Shown here in pieces: positions 32,295 to 41,932 of a DNA stretch of 64,000 bases. The translations under genes were made by a program, and so were the position numbers. The DNA is from Leptospira meyeri (GTDB lineage: Bacteria; Spirochaetota; Leptospiria; Leptospirales; Leptospiraceae). Within the stretch, counting starts at the first letter, position 1. Each line of letters opens with the position of its first letter. Below the pieces are notes generated by a model. That model was given only the letters and a program-made list of their open reading frames with translations. It did not search any database and was not told where the DNA came from. The DNA is taken from NCBI RefSeq assembly GCF_004368965.1, contig NZ_SORO01000001.1:868001-932000 (forward strand), written 5' to 3'.

Positions 32295-32366
32295 ACTACT
32301 AAAGGTTCCCTCATTAAGATAATTGGCTTGGATTTCTCTCCGCAATCAAAAAAATTAACCGCAACT

Positions 32367-32669
32367 ATGAAACTCTTTCGAATCCTTTGTATTCCCGTTT
32401 TTCTCTACTTTGCTTATTTGCAATTGAACGATCCTGATCCTTACCTTTGGTTTCCCATTTATGCGTTTGTGGCGCTCATCGCCTTTGCCAGTTTGTTTTA
32501 CCCCGTTCCCAAGTTTGTGGGATGGATTCTAATACCCATTTATCTTGTTTTAGCCGGATATTATTTTGCTCACAGCCCGTATTTTGGGATGGAAGTGGAA
32601 GAAGTGAGAGAATTTTTAGGATTACTGATTGCTTGTGCAGCGGTAGCACTTCTCGTTTTTAAGAAATAA
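32367..32669 (+). CDS. TMEM220-like small membrane protein
   Basis: 100 residues with three to four hydrophobic helices; MKLFRILCIPVFLYFAYLQLNDPDPYLWFPIY matches the N-terminal pattern of the transmembrane 220 family (…Q-x-N-D-P-D-P…W). Function of the family is unknown. The frame is open 79 codons upstream but that part lies within the sugar-dehydrogenase gene on the other strand, and ATG 32367 begins the conserved region. Divergent from the dehydrogenase. Confidence 0.8.
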   Translation: MKLFRILCIPVFLYFAYLQLNDPDPYLWFPIYAFVALIAFASLFYPVPKFVGWILIPIYLVLAGYYFAHSPYFGMEVEEVREFLGLLIACAAVALLVFKK

Positions 32670-32758
32670 AGACCATTCGGTTTCAAACTTTACCGGTAGT
32701 TCTTTTTCCATTGTGGCAGGAACGGGAAGAAATACAAAAAGGGAACTAAGAGAAAATG

Positions 32759-32786
32759 GATTGCCGAAATTTATTTTTCGGCAATC
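32759..32786 (-). terminator. Hairpin overlapping the sufB stop codon
   Basis: Perfect 11-bp stem (GATTGCCGAAA with TTTCGGCAATC) and six-base loop covering the last sufB codons. Only a loose T-rich stretch follows on the minus strand, so terminator function is likely but not certain. It sits between convergent genes and could serve both. Confidence 0.55.
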
Positions 32787-34165
32787 ACCTTTCCATCTTC
32801 TAAAATCATTTTGATAAGTTTTGTCATCTCAACAGAATACTCCACATCTAAATGTTTGGTGACCCCTTCACAAAATCCATTGATGATGAGTAACTTCGCA
32901 TCATCTTCAGACATCCCTCGGGATTGGAGGTAAAATAATTGGTCGTCATCAATTTTGGAGACAGTGGCTTCATAATTCAATGTGCCCTCTTCTCCTGATA
33001 CATCATTGTAAGGATATGCATGTGACTGAGAACGGTTGTCCATCATCAGTCCATCACATTTGATATGGCTATACGAACCCTTGCTAGATGGTTCAAACTT
33101 CACAAGACCGCGGTAGGAATTGATTCCTCCATCTAAGGCAACACCTTTGGCTAGGATATTAGAACGAGTGTTTTTTCCGACATGGATGATCCGAGCTCCC
33201 GTATCTTGCACTTGCCCACTTCCAGCAAAGGCCAAAGACAAAACATCCCCTGTCGAATGATCCCCTTGTAAAATGATCCCTGGGTATTTGATGGTATTGG
33301 CACCGATGTTACAATCTGTCCAAGTGATGTGAGCTGCTTCTTCGCAGATCCCCCGTTTCACGGTCCAATTGTACATATTCTTTTTCCAGTTTTGGATGGT
33401 GGTATAAAAAATTTTAGAATCTTTTTTGGCAACAAGCTCTACCACTGCAGTATGAAAGTTAGTTCCTTTGTCTTGGACAGAAGTACAACCTTCGCTGTAT
33501 TCCAAATGAGCACCTTCATCTGCAATCAGAAGTGTGCGTTCATATTGTCCAGAACTTGCTGCGGTAACTTTAAAATATGCCTGAAGAGGCATCGGAGTTT
33601 TTACTCCCTTCGGAATATAGGCAAATGATCCTCCGCTAAATACAGCAGAGTTCAGCGCAGAAAATTTATTATCACCAATCGTTACTACAGTTCCTAAATA
33701 TTCCCGTACAAGTTCGGGGTATTCACGGATGGCAGTGTCAATGTCACAAAAAATAATTCCTAAATCAGTGAGTTCTTTTTTGACATTCGCATAAATCGTT
33801 TCGGAATCATTCATGGTTTCGATTCCGGCAAGGTATTTCCTTTCGTGTTCAGGAATTCCTAATTTTTCAAAACTACGTAGGATTTCTGGATCTACTTCGT
33901 CCCAAGATTTTTTCTTTTTTTGGTTGGAACCTACGTAATGCACATAGTCATCAATATCGATATGAAATTGCGGAATGAATCCCCAAGTTGGCATGGGTTT
34001 CTGTTCATAGACTTCAAAAGCCTTCAAACGAAATTCTGCGAGCCAACTTGGTTCATTTTTAATGTGAGAAATCGATTCAACAACCTTACGAGTGAGTCCC
34101 TTTGGAAAATTATCAGGTTTATAAAATTCGAAAGGTGCCTTGTCTAGATCGGCAGTTGATTCCAT
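32771..34165 (-). CDS. sufB: Fe-S cluster assembly scaffold SufB
   Basis: 464 residues. SufB motifs include [71 protein letters not shown] and the C-terminal NGFCEGV…LDVEYSVEM. With SufC and SufD it forms the scaffold on which Fe-S clusters are built from SufS-derived sulfur. No sufC, sufD or sufS adjoins it here; instead it follows the peroxiredoxin by 34 bp on the same strand. AGGGAGAAACA precedes the ATG. Confidence 0.95.
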   Translation of the reverse strand: MESTADLDKAPFEFYKPDNFPKGLTRKVVESISHIKNEPSWLAEFRLKAFEVYEQKPMPTWGFIPQFHIDIDDYVHYVGSNQKKKKSWDEVDPEILRSFEKLGIPEHERKYLAGIETMNDSETIYANVKKELTDLGIIFCDIDTAIREYPELVREYLGTVVTIGDNKFSALNSAVFSGGSFAYIPKGVKTPMPLQAYFKVTAASSGQYERTLLIADEGAHLEYSEGCTSVQDKGTNFHTAVVELVAKKDSKIFYTTIQNWKKNMYNWTVKRGICEEAAHITWTDCNIGANTIKYPGIILQGDHSTGDVLSLAFAGSGQVQDTGARIIHVGKNTRSNILAKGVALDGGINSYRGLVKFEPSSKGSYSHIKCDGLMMDNRSQSHAYPYNDVSGEEGTLNYEATVSKIDDDQLFYLQSRGMSEDDAKLLIINGFCEGVTKHLDVEYSVEMTKLIKMILEDGKVIAEK

Positions 34166-34175
34166 TGTTTCTCCC

Positions 34176-34192
34176 TTCTCTACTCTAGAGAA
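34176..34192 (-). promoter_or_regulatory. Inverted repeat between ahpC and sufB
   Basis: Perfect 7-base arms TTCTCTA/TAGAGAA around CTC, just before the sufB ribosome site. It may be a small RNA hairpin that adjusts sufB expression relative to ahpC, or a protein site; there is no T-tract to make it a terminator. Confidence 0.4.
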
Positions 34193-34199
34193 TTTTTTA

Positions 34200-34793
34200 T
34201 TAATTCACAGAAGCGAAGTAAGCTTTGGATCCAGTAGGATCAGCTTTCATCGTTTTCTTTCCTTCGTCCCAATTCGCAGGGCAAACTTCACCATGTTTTT
34301 CCACAAATTGGAAAGCTTTGATAAGACGAAGTGCTTCTTCAATGTTACGTCCTACTGGTAGGTCGTTAACAGTTGCTTGGCGGATAACTCCCGTTGGATC
34401 GATGATAAAAGTTCCGCGTAACGCAACTCCTGCATCAGGTCCAGACTCGATGAGAACTCCAAAAGACTTTGCAATTTCTTTTGTTTTGTCAGCGATGAGT
34501 GGGTATTTGATCTCTCCAATACCACCTTCTTTTCTGGCAGTTTTTTTCCAAGCTAAGTGTGAAAATTCGCTATCAACAGAAACTCCCAAAACCTCAGCTC
34601 CGATCTTTTTAAAATCTTCGAGTTTTGCATCGTATTCAATAATTTCTGTCGGACAAACAAATGTAAAATCGAGCGGATAGAAAAACAGAACCACCCATTT
34701 TCCTTTGTAATCTGACAATTTGATTTCTTTAAAACTGTCCCCGATCACTGCAGTTGCTTTAAAATCTGGGGCATGTGATGTCACTTGTGGCAT
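34200..34793 (-). CDS. ahpC: Typical 2-Cys peroxiredoxin
   Basis: 197 residues, AhpC/Prx1 family. Peroxidatic C47 in [11 protein letters not shown] and resolving cysteine in EVCPANW near 167; GGxG-like [10 protein letters not shown] and a C-terminal extension are present, typical of sensitive 2-Cys enzymes that reduce hydrogen peroxide and organic peroxides. ATG 34793 is chosen because AAGGAG precedes it by seven bases; the open frame upstream lies in the ABC-F gene. A PerR-like box overlaps its promoter and ribosome site. Confidence 0.95.
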   Translation of the reverse strand: MPQVTSHAPDFKATAVIGDSFKEIKLSDYKGKWVVLFFYPLDFTFVCPTEIIEYDAKLEDFKKIGAEVLGVSVDSEFSHLAWKKTARKEGGIGEIKYPLIADKTKEIAKSFGVLIESGPDAGVALRGTFIIDPTGVIRQATVNDLPVGRNIEEALRLIKAFQFVEKHGEVCPANWDEGKKTMKADPTGSKAYFASVN

Positions 34794-34803
34794 AAAGTCA
34801 CTC

Positions 34804-34820
34804 CTTAGAATTATTCTAAG
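34804..34820 (-). promoter_or_regulatory. PerR-like box at the ahpC promoter
   Basis: CTTAGAATTATTCTAAG is a perfect 8-1-8 palindrome; its central 15 bases differ from the PerR consensus TTATAATNATTATAA at two symmetric positions. On the minus strand TAGACA, 18 bases and TAGAAT form a promoter whose -10 lies in the box, and the box touches the ahpC Shine-Dalgarno. Peroxide-responsive repression of ahpC, and probably sufB, is inferred. Confidence 0.72.
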
Positions 34821-34828
34821 TACAATCC

Positions 34829-36337
34829 TTAGATTCTGTCTAGATGTTTTTGAACGAGCGACAGGTTTTCCAAACGCCATTCTTCCTTTGCCAATGTTTC
34901 CACAAACCTACGGTCATGACTTACCACAACGAGTGCAGAACCAAGTGTGGCCAAAGAAGATTCTAATGCTTCCAAAGATTTGAGATCCAAATGGTTGGTT
35001 GGTTCGTCTAATAAAAGTACCTCCGGACTTTCTTCCAAATGAAGTGCGAGGTAAAGTTTTTTCCCTTCACCTGGACTGATCGATTCTGATTCAGAAAATC
35101 GTTTGGGGTCGCTTCCTAGCCTATGTATGCCTGAAAGCACTTTGGCCTTTTTCTCATCAGATAAATTTTGAAATTCCAAATGGAATATTGATAATTCTTT
35201 TTTTGAAAATTCTTGAGGAAGATACAAATAAGAAATCCCTTTCTCTCGGATGGATTGGACCAAATGCCGAAGGAGTGTGGACTTACCCGATCCATTTGTC
35301 CCTGTGATGGCAATCTTTGAATCCGGAAGAATTTTCAAATGATTCGACAAAGAAAATGACAAATAATCCAAATTAAGTTTCTTGCCATCAAACGAGTATA
35401 AGGTGTTTCTCTTCGAACGAGAGACCTTCCAAACGATCCCTAAATTTTCTTTTTTTGGAAGTTTTTCCCAGATTTCTTTTTCTTTTTCAAATGAATGTTC
35501 AGTTCTTCTTTCGATTTGATTTTTCAATCGCCCTGCTTGGCCATCTTTACCAGTCACCCTTGCGAGATTCTTTTTATGCCTTGCGTCATGGTCATTCAGA
35601 TCTAAACCTTTTTTTGATCTGCGCTTATGAGAGAGGCTTGCTTCTTCCCTTCTTCTTTTCAGTTCGGCATCCAGTTTTTTACGTTCCGTTTTTGCAATTT
35701 CCCAATTGTGAATCCGTTCTTCTGCTTCTCTTTCCATTTCTTTTTTGCCTTCGGAGTAATTTCCTGGTCTATGGGAGAAGAAGTTTTTTTCCAAAAATAC
35801 ACAAGAGGTAGTTACTTCATCTAATAATAACCTATCGTGACTAATGAGGATTCCAATTCCCTGGTAAAACAAAATGGCATTTCGAATGATTTGGTTACTT
35901 TGGGAATCGAGATGATTTGTGGGTTCATCTAAAATCAATACATCCGAATTTTTTGACAAAGCCATTGCCAAAAGAATCCTTCGTTTTTCACCAAAACTAA
36001 GATACTCATAATCTTCTACCGATTGGATGGTAATTGCAAGAAGGCTCTTCCAAAACCCAGATTCTTTGGTATCATCATAAAGAAAATCGCCCAAGTCTTC
36101 CTCCGAAAGATCGGTTCCTTGAGAGATAGAACAAACAAACTGATTTCCCAAAACAATGCCTTGGTCGGGAAGAATCTCTCCGGCCAAAATTTTGGCTAGA
36201 GTGGATTTCCCACTTCCGTTTTTTCCAACGATACCAGTCCAACCTTTTCTGAAGTGTAGGTTTAAGTTTTGGAACAGAGGTTCCGACTGAGATTCGAACT
36301 GAAATGTTAAATTTTGAATGGTAATATGATCGGACAT
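34829..36337 (-). CDS. ABC-F family ATPase
   Basis: 502 codons counting the stop, two ABC domains in one chain without membrane segments. Walker A boxes GKNGSGKST (N half) and GTNGSGKST (C half), signatures LSFGEKRR and SPGEGKK, Walker [12 protein letters not shown] and [11 protein letters not shown], separated by a charged linker (about 210-290). ABC-F proteins act on the ribosome, relieving stalling or giving antibiotic protection; the exact subtype is unclear. ATG 36337 has AGGAG nine bases before it. It ends 36 bp before the ahpC start and so contains the upstream edge of that promoter. Confidence 0.92.
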   Translation of the reverse strand: MSDHITIQNLTFQFESQSEPLFQNLNLHFRKGWTGIVGKNGSGKSTLAKILAGEILPDQGIVLGNQFVCSISQGTDLSEEDLGDFLYDDTKESGFWKSLLAITIQSVEDYEYLSFGEKRRILLAMALSKNSDVLILDEPTNHLDSQSNQIIRNAILFYQGIGILISHDRLLLDEVTTSCVFLEKNFFSHRPGNYSEGKKEMEREAEERIHNWEIAKTERKKLDAELKRRREEASLSHKRRSKKGLDLNDHDARHKKNLARVTGKDGQAGRLKNQIERRTEHSFEKEKEIWEKLPKKENLGIVWKVSRSKRNTLYSFDGKKLNLDYLSFSLSNHLKILPDSKIAITGTNGSGKSTLLRHLVQSIREKGISYLYLPQEFSKKELSIFHLEFQNLSDEKKAKVLSGIHRLGSDPKRFSESESISPGEGKKLYLALHLEESPEVLLLDEPTNHLDLKSLEALESSLATLGSALVVVSHDRRFVETLAKEEWRLENLSLVQKHLDRI

Positions 36338-36520
36338 GCGACAAGCTCCTGTATTTTCCAAGGGGGAAATAGGCAAACAAGTCTAGTCCTAAGAGATTAG
36401 GAAAAGAGGGGATTTAGTGATTTATTTTTTGCTTACCTATTTGATTTAAGCCGCAGTCTCATCGGAGTGTACCTCTACTATGCTCATTAGACTGAATGAA
36501 TGATCAAAAGTTGTCAAGAG

Positions 36521-39085
36521 TTAGTTGCCTTTCGCCATTAAGAATTTTTCCATAAACTCTGTAATATCTCTGATGTTTCGATTGATCATTTTCCTTAACT
36601 CTGGTGGGATATTTTGCGATTTGATGACGCGGTAATAGTTCAAAGCATTTTTTAACATCTTCCGACGCGCAAACTCTTGAGCCTTCATTAACATCGGTTT
36701 GTATTTATAATAAGAGTACTCCATAATAGAATAATTCTTTGACAAACGGAATGCATGCGGTATCTTTCCAAAGTCATAGGTCAGCGTTAAAAAGGGAGCA
36801 TCGTCTGCTTCTGGAGGTTTTAGTTCCAAAACCCCATGAATGATTTTTTCAGGTTCCTCTTCTGTGGCTTTTTCCGCCATCTCATCCAGAGGGATAGGAG
36901 ATTCTTCCTCTGCAATCTCACCCAAATTCCCATCAACAATTTCTATTTCGGGAGCTTCTGCATCTTCGATCGAAGGGCCTTCTCCAGGGAAACCAGCTTC
37001 CTCTTTTAGTTTACGATCTCGAAAGACTTCATCAGCATCGGGAAGACCAATCCTTAAATCTTCACTTGTAAGCGGACGGTTTGTGAGTTCCACCTGAATA
37101 GGTACATCTGTTTCAATAATGGTTTCAGATTTATTGGAATCCGCTTGTTCTTTAGGCTCAGCTTTTGGTTTTATTAATTTATCAGTTTGCGGATCAACAG
37201 GATCCGGGAGTTCTAATTCCTTACGGAGAGAATCAGTTGTTGCCTCCAACCAATTGGGTTCTTCATCTAACGAACGTTCTTGGGGATGAAGTGGTGGTTC
37301 TTTTTCATCTCTACGTAAATCGTTGGGATCAGGAAGGCCAATCAGTTCTAAATCAGAAAAATCTGGAAGTTTTAAACCTGGTTGGTCAGGAAAATAAGGT
37401 TTTAGTAAATCATTAAGAGAGGCTTCTTCTCCCTTTGCTTCGAGATCCTTTGCCTTTTTTTCAATTTTCTTTAAGGCTTGGCCTTTTAAAAAATCTTCCC
37501 TTTCTTGGAAACGATCTTTTTTCCGTCTGTCTTCTCCAGATCGTCTATCTTTTCTTCCTGCAATATTTGTTCGTCTATCTGGATTTTTTCTTCTTTCTTC
37601 CCCTGACCTTCGATCAACAAGAGGAAGATCCTTAAACTGTTTCCAGTCGTTCGAGAAAAAAGTATCTTCCGGAAGATCAAGTTCAGATACATCTTTTTTA
37701 GATATTTGATCAGCGAGCGCTTGTAAGTCGAGAGGTTGTCTCGGACCAGCAGCGGATCCAGGACTTCCTGATACACCAGGCGAACCCGGTTGGCCTTGAA
37801 GATCCGGTGGAACATAAAATGGACCAACGATTCCTGAACCGGGGGGTGCCATCGGAAACCCAGGCAGAGCTCCCGCAAGACCACCGCTCGTCAAACCTTG
37901 GTTTAACGATTGTAAAAGTTGATCTTGGTTTTGGATGACCTTGGGATCAACTCCGGGACCTCCCGGCGTTGATTGTAAAAACTGGTACACAATGGGATGA
38001 ACCAGTTGGTTTCCCCCGGCAACAGTTTGGTTCAGTTGCGGTGTCGAAATCGAATTCTCTTGTCCACGTTTATCTCCCAAGGCGGGTTTTTCTGTGGAAC
38101 TCGGCGGAAGCGGAGGTGGAGGCAATTGCGAAGGTGGTTGGGAAGAGGGTTGGTTGGTTGGTTGCGGAAAATTCGGTGGTGGACTGCTCTGCGCAAACTG
38201 AATGGCACGAGCAATGGATTCGGCAAATAGTTCAGAAACTTCTTTTAATGCACTGACAAGATCCCCTAAGTCTTTGTCGGCTTTCGGTTTAGCATCTTTT
38301 TTCTTTTGGTTCTCTTTTCCAGAAGGATCCGATTTTGCTTCACCCTTACCTGGCTCTGTCCCCTTTCCCGGTGGAGGATTGTCTTCTAAAAACTCTTCTA
38401 GATCCTGGATGTTTTTTTTGATTTTTTCTTTGATCTCTTGGTCAGGGATTCGATTCCCCGTCCGCTCAAAGATCTCAATTGCCTCTTCCACCTGTTCCGC
38501 TTCCACAAGTGCTTCTGCGTTGAGAAGCGGTCTTCGGTGAAAACTATACTTAGAGTTTTTTGAAATGATATCATCTGCAGAGAAACTGATATCTGGAGTA
38601 TCTCGTCTAGGCCTTTCGCCAGATGAAGAGGAAGAAACATCACCCCCATCTTCACCAAAATCACCTAACGGGAGATCGCTGATGTCTTTGGGAGTTTTCG
38701 GTTTCTCTCGGCGTTTCCTTCCTGGTTTTGAATCTTTCCCACCACTGGCACCACCAGATGCTCCCAAATTTTCTTCGTCTTCTGATTCTAAATCTGACAA
38801 CCTTTCTGAAAGTGGTTTGGGTTTGGACTTAGGTTCTCCCGGATCTGTTTGGAAATTTAATTCTTCTCCGCGACCGCCACGAGAAGGCCTTTCTTGTTTT
38901 GTGGACTTTGCCCTAGATTCTTTTTTTGGTTCTTCCTCTTGCGAAGATTCTCTCTGTTGTTTCCGCCTTTTTTGGCGGGGACTCATATCTCCTGATGGCC
39001 TAGCTCCCCCCTCGCTACCAGCGATATCATTGAGGTCGGCACCAGTGCCAGAGAGACCGAGTAACATCATGAGGGTGGTTAACAT
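36521..39085 (-). CDS. Large low-complexity protein with duplicated helical module
   Basis: 854 residues, no family recognised. A short hydrophobic start (MLTTLMMLLGLSG) may be a signal or anchor. Most of the chain is disordered: K/R/E/S-rich to about 175, Pro/Gln-rich around 290-430 with collagen-like Gly-Pro runs, and an Arg-rich stretch with three DRRSGEERR-like copies near 490-520. Two helical modules are related: residues 178-235 and 795-850, both ending in IP-x-E-(x)n-I-x-x-NI-x-D-x-x-EF. They resemble TPR-like hairpins. A structural, cell-surface or scaffold role is possible. It is monocistronic, divergent from the thioesterase. Confidence 0.78.
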   Translation of the reverse strand: MLTTLMMLLGLSGTGADLNDIAGSEGGARPSGDMSPRQKRRKQQRESSQEEEPKKESRAKSTKQERPSRGGRGEELNFQTDPGEPKSKPKPLSERLSDLESEDEENLGASGGASGGKDSKPGRKRREKPKTPKDISDLPLGDFGEDGGDVSSSSSGERPRRDTPDISFSADDIISKNSKYSFHRRPLLNAEALVEAEQVEEAIEIFERTGNRIPDQEIKEKIKKNIQDLEEFLEDNPPPGKGTEPGKGEAKSDPSGKENQKKKDAKPKADKDLGDLVSALKEVSELFAESIARAIQFAQSSPPPNFPQPTNQPSSQPPSQLPPPPLPPSSTEKPALGDKRGQENSISTPQLNQTVAGGNQLVHPIVYQFLQSTPGGPGVDPKVIQNQDQLLQSLNQGLTSGGLAGALPGFPMAPPGSGIVGPFYVPPDLQGQPGSPGVSGSPGSAAGPRQPLDLQALADQISKKDVSELDLPEDTFFSNDWKQFKDLPLVDRRSGEERRKNPDRRTNIAGRKDRRSGEDRRKKDRFQEREDFLKGQALKKIEKKAKDLEAKGEEASLNDLLKPYFPDQPGLKLPDFSDLELIGLPDPNDLRRDEKEPPLHPQERSLDEEPNWLEATTDSLRKELELPDPVDPQTDKLIKPKAEPKEQADSNKSETIIETDVPIQVELTNRPLTSEDLRIGLPDADEVFRDRKLKEEAGFPGEGPSIEDAEAPEIEIVDGNLGEIAEEESPIPLDEMAEKATEEEPEKIIHGVLELKPPEADDAPFLTLTYDFGKIPHAFRLSKNYSIMEYSYYKYKPMLMKAQEFARRKMLKNALNYYRVIKSQNIPPELRKMINRNIRDITEFMEKFLMAKGN

Positions 39086-39212
39086 AAAAGGGTTCTACTC
39101 TATATTTTCGAGGTTTGCTATGCTGTAACTTAAGGTAGACTCGAAGAATATTCAATTTCTCAGCAATTTACGCAAGTCTTTAGGCCAAAATGACCGCAAG
39201 TTCTTTTTCTGC

Positions 39213-39241
39213 TTGACACAAGAGAAATTCTTGCGTTCCAT
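39213..39241 (+). promoter_or_regulatory. Possible promoter of the thioesterase and tRNA-Leu
   Basis: TTGACA (39213-39218), 17 bases, then a poor TTCCAT -10. It would place the transcript start very near the ATG at 39248, so a leaderless or nearly leaderless message is implied if real. The -35 is perfect but the -10 is weak. Confidence 0.35.
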
Positions 39242-39247
39242 GGTGGC

Positions 39248-39652
39248 ATGAAATCCGTTGCGAAAAAAAATCTCAGCTTTGCCTCCTCACCGGACAATGC
39301 AGACGGGTTGCAGTTAAAGATCACATTCGACGAAGACACAAAAACTGCCTTCGGTGATTACACCTGCCCCGAAAAATACCAGGGTTTACCGGACCAAATC
39401 CATCCAGGTATTATTTCTACTATCTTAGACGAAATCATGGTCAAGATCAACGAAGCGATGAATTTCGAAACCACTACAGGTGAATTGACGATTCGATTCT
39501 TACAACCTGCAAAGGTAAACGAACCACTGCACTTACGTGGTTGGTTTGTGAAAAAGAATAAAAAAATCATAGAAAACCGTGCTGAAATAGAAAATGAGAT
39601 CGGCAAAATAGTGGCCCGCGGAAAAGGTAAATATATCGAAGCTGAAGACTGA
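39248..39652 (+). CDS. Hotdog-fold thioesterase (PaaI-like)
   Basis: 134 residues. The single-domain hotdog fold is shown by [19 protein letters not shown] (the central helix with its GxxxxxxDE motif) followed by [23 protein letters not shown] and a final strand ARGKGKYI. Family members hydrolyse acyl-CoA or aromatic CoA thioesters. The active-site acidic residue corresponds to the D/E of ILDE. The ribosome site is poor. A tRNA-Leu begins four bases after the stop and is probably on the same transcript. Confidence 0.85.
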   Translation: MKSVAKKNLSFASSPDNADGLQLKITFDEDTKTAFGDYTCPEKYQGLPDQIHPGIISTILDEIMVKINEAMNFETTTGELTIRFLQPAKVNEPLHLRGWFVKKNKKIIENRAEIENEIGKIVARGKGKYIEAED

Positions 39653-39656
39653 TTAT

Positions 39657-39743
39657 GCCGATGTGGTGGAATTGGTAGACGCAGTGGATTCAAAATCCAC
39701 CGATGGTAACATCATGCCGGTTCGATTCCGGCCATCGGTACCA
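39657..39743 (+). tRNA. tRNA-Leu(CAA)
   Basis: Full cloverleaf with a long variable arm (class II): acceptor GCCGATG pairs with CATCGGT, anticodon stem GTGGA/TCCAC encloses TTCAAAA with anticodon CAA, T-arm GCCGG TTCGATT CCGGC, discriminator A and genomically encoded CCA. Confidence 0.96.
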
Positions 39744-39751
39744 ACAGTAAT

Positions 39752-40525
39752 TTAGTTCGAATTCTTCTCGCAAGCCTTTAGATAAAAATCTTCTTCGATT
39801 CTGTCTATGGCTTGTAAGACAAGGGAAATCTCCTCTTCTTTCATATCATCAAAGATCTCTCGCCCTTCTTTTAAAATTGAAACTCCGAGAGAAATCCCCT
39901 TTCGATCTTCTTCCGTGTAAAGACCTCCTTTCGATTCCATCCTTACAAGAATATCTTCCATAATGAGAATGATCTTTCGAATGAGTTCTGCATTCGAAAA
40001 CACTTTGAAAAGTCCACTAATGTCCTTTCGGAAAGCATCTGCTTTTTCTTTTTCAACCTTTGAGATTAGAAATTCCATCGCAAACTCGGAATTGAGTAAA
40101 CCAACTTGATTTTCATGACGGTCAAGCTCCAATACAAGTTCTTCTTCAAACTGATGGGCTGTTACATAGGAATGTAAAGCAGCAAGTCCCGCTTTCAGTG
40201 CCATAGGAAAATGTTTTCCAAATCGGAAGATAGACATTGCCAAGTTCCCAAGAATCCCCCAAATTTTTGTGGGATGGTTGACAAAGCCAGATAACGCATC
40301 AAAGGCGGCGTCTAATTCCTTTCGTTTAGAATACTCTGGATAAAGATACTCTAAAAAAAAATGTAATAATTGGTCAATTTTTGAGCGTGAAATGGAGCTA
40401 AATTCTGGATAAAGTTTCAAATTTTCAGAAGAGTATCTTTTCACTAAAGAAGATTGGTACATTAGAATCAGCTCTTGGAAAAGAGGATGTTGGAGAACTT
40501 TAGAAGATTCTTTTTTGGGTTTCAT
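39752..40525 (-). CDS. Helical protein of unknown function
   Basis: 257 residues, entirely alpha-helical in pattern, acidic, with no signal peptide and no recognised domain. Segments such as SRSKIDQLLHFFLEYLYPEYSKRKELDAAFDAL and GLAALHSYVTAHQFEEELVLELDRHENQVG are distinctive. It follows the amidase by 15 bp on the same strand, so an operon with it is likely, and its stop is close to the convergent tRNA-Leu. Function unknown. Confidence 0.72.
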   Translation of the reverse strand: MKPKKESSKVLQHPLFQELILMYQSSLVKRYSSENLKLYPEFSSISRSKIDQLLHFFLEYLYPEYSKRKELDAAFDALSGFVNHPTKIWGILGNLAMSIFRFGKHFPMALKAGLAALHSYVTAHQFEEELVLELDRHENQVGLLNSEFAMEFLISKVEKEKADAFRKDISGLFKVFSNAELIRKIILIMEDILVRMESKGGLYTEEDRKGISLGVSILKEGREIFDDMKEEEISLVLQAIDRIEEDFYLKACEKNSN

Positions 40526-40540
40526 GGAAAAAACTGTTAC

Positions 40541-41890
40541 TTATAAAACTTCATCAAAATAGGTCTCATATCGTTCCCAGTTTACTTTTTTACCTTTAGG
40601 ATTGTATGGAAGCGAAGGGATTTTTTTGACTTCCAAACCAACAAACAGAGAATATATGCCCACAGCCAAAGAAATGGCAGTCTCTTTTTTGTTTTGGGTT
40701 AGGTATTTGACATCACGGCTTCGGTTCACATATCCAATTTCGATGAAGGCACAAAGGGCATTGGTGTATGTCGGAAGACTATATGTAGAAATGTACGGCT
40801 TTTGAATGGGACCAAGTTCTGGATAAGGAGAGTCCTTTTCTTTCAATAAAACAGGGAGTCCATACTGGACAAAACGCATGAGCTCTTTGGTTACAAAATG
40901 GTTGTCACCACCAAACCCTTCTCTTCCACCTTCCCTTCTCCACTCTTCTTTTTTCCCTTTTTCCCTTTCCCAAAACTTTCCCGTTTCAGAAAAAGTTTCA
41001 TGATCTGTGGCATACGGTCCCGGTTTTCCGATTTGTTTTTCCCAATTGGGATCATCTGCGTAACGCCAACTAACCATATTTTGGCGGTAGCCTTCAAATT
41101 TTGTCAGATCTGTATCTTTGCCATTTTTTTTAGGCCAATACCCATGAAAATAAATCCAAGTGTCAGCAATGGCATTTTCTAGTTTTGACCAACCGGATTG
41201 AAATATTAACCATTCCGACCAAGGACCATTTGTAAATCCGTTCGGTGAGTTCTTTTTCGCTGAAATGTTTTTTAACTTTGAGAAGGTTTTGTAGCCAGGA
41301 GTGAGGACAGCTCCCATTCCACCCGTTTGTCCTTTACTGGCAGGATTCAAATGTAAGGACAAAACAAGTTGGGGTTTTAGTTCATTGATTTTGGAAAGCC
41401 TACCCTTTCGCCTGACACCTGTTTTCTGATCCGGAAAATCATACAATCGATACAGAGCATTGGGATCATCAGAGTTTGGGTCATCATCAAAGGAAGACTC
41501 ACGCGTGAGTTTACTTTCCAAGATCACTCGTTGAAAATCTGATTTTTTAGAGAATAATTTGAGATAACCTTCAAATTCCTTCCAACCTGCTTCGGTCTCT
41601 GTCAATTTTAAAACTCGGTGGACTTCTTTGGCCAAGTCAAGAACCACCTTTCTTTCCGTTACACTCCCGTGTTCGGTTCCTTGTTTGTATGTTTCTAAAT
41701 AAGTTTGGGTGACACTATCGTATTTATCTCCATGTTGTGCCTTGGGGTCTTTGGCAATCCCTCCATGGCCAGGGTCTACCACAATCCGAAAGACAGGAAC
41801 AGCTTCCAAGGAAAAGGAAATAAATACAAAATAGAGAATAGATAAATATTTTTGTAAGTTACGAAAAGACAAAGAGACCACGATGGTCAT
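40541..41890 (-). CDS. N-acetylmuramoyl-L-alanine amidase-like exported protein
   Basis: 449 residues with an N-terminal signal (hydrophobic to about 27, SFSLEA). The Amidase_3 zinc site is present: H in VVDPGHGG, E in GSVTERKVVLDLAKEV, and H in LVLSLHLNPA; the late catalytic Glu is in CAFIEIGYVNRSRD. It should cut the bond between muramic acid and L-Ala in peptidoglycan. It is about twice the usual domain length through insertions. The ATG at 41890 has GGAG almost abutting it; a GTG three codons later (VVSLSFRN) has better spacing and may be the real start. Confidence 0.87.
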   Translation of the reverse strand: MTIVVSLSFRNLQKYLSILYFVFISFSLEAVPVFRIVVDPGHGGIAKDPKAQHGDKYDSVTQTYLETYKQGTEHGSVTERKVVLDLAKEVHRVLKLTETEAGWKEFEGYLKLFSKKSDFQRVILESKLTRESSFDDDPNSDDPNALYRLYDFPDQKTGVRRKGRLSKINELKPQLVLSLHLNPASKGQTGGMGAVLTPGYKTFSKLKNISAKKNSPNGFTNGPWSEWLIFQSGWSKLENAIADTWIYFHGYWPKKNGKDTDLTKFEGYRQNMVSWRYADDPNWEKQIGKPGPYATDHETFSETGKFWEREKGKKEEWRREGGREGFGGDNHFVTKELMRFVQYGLPVLLKEKDSPYPELGPIQKPYISTYSLPTYTNALCAFIEIGYVNRSRDVKYLTQNKKETAISLAVGIYSLFVGLEVKKIPSLPYNPKGKKVNWERYETYFDEVL

Positions 41891-41932
41891 TCTCCGCTCA
41901 CCAGGGAACGGAGAAAAGAAAAAGTTTATAAT

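Noticed and set aside
38565..39128. A 187-codon plus-strand frame opposite the low-complexity protein
   Set aside because: Its Ser/Pro/Phe-rich composition is the mirror of the Lys/Glu/Arg-rich minus-strand gene; no ribosome site or family match.
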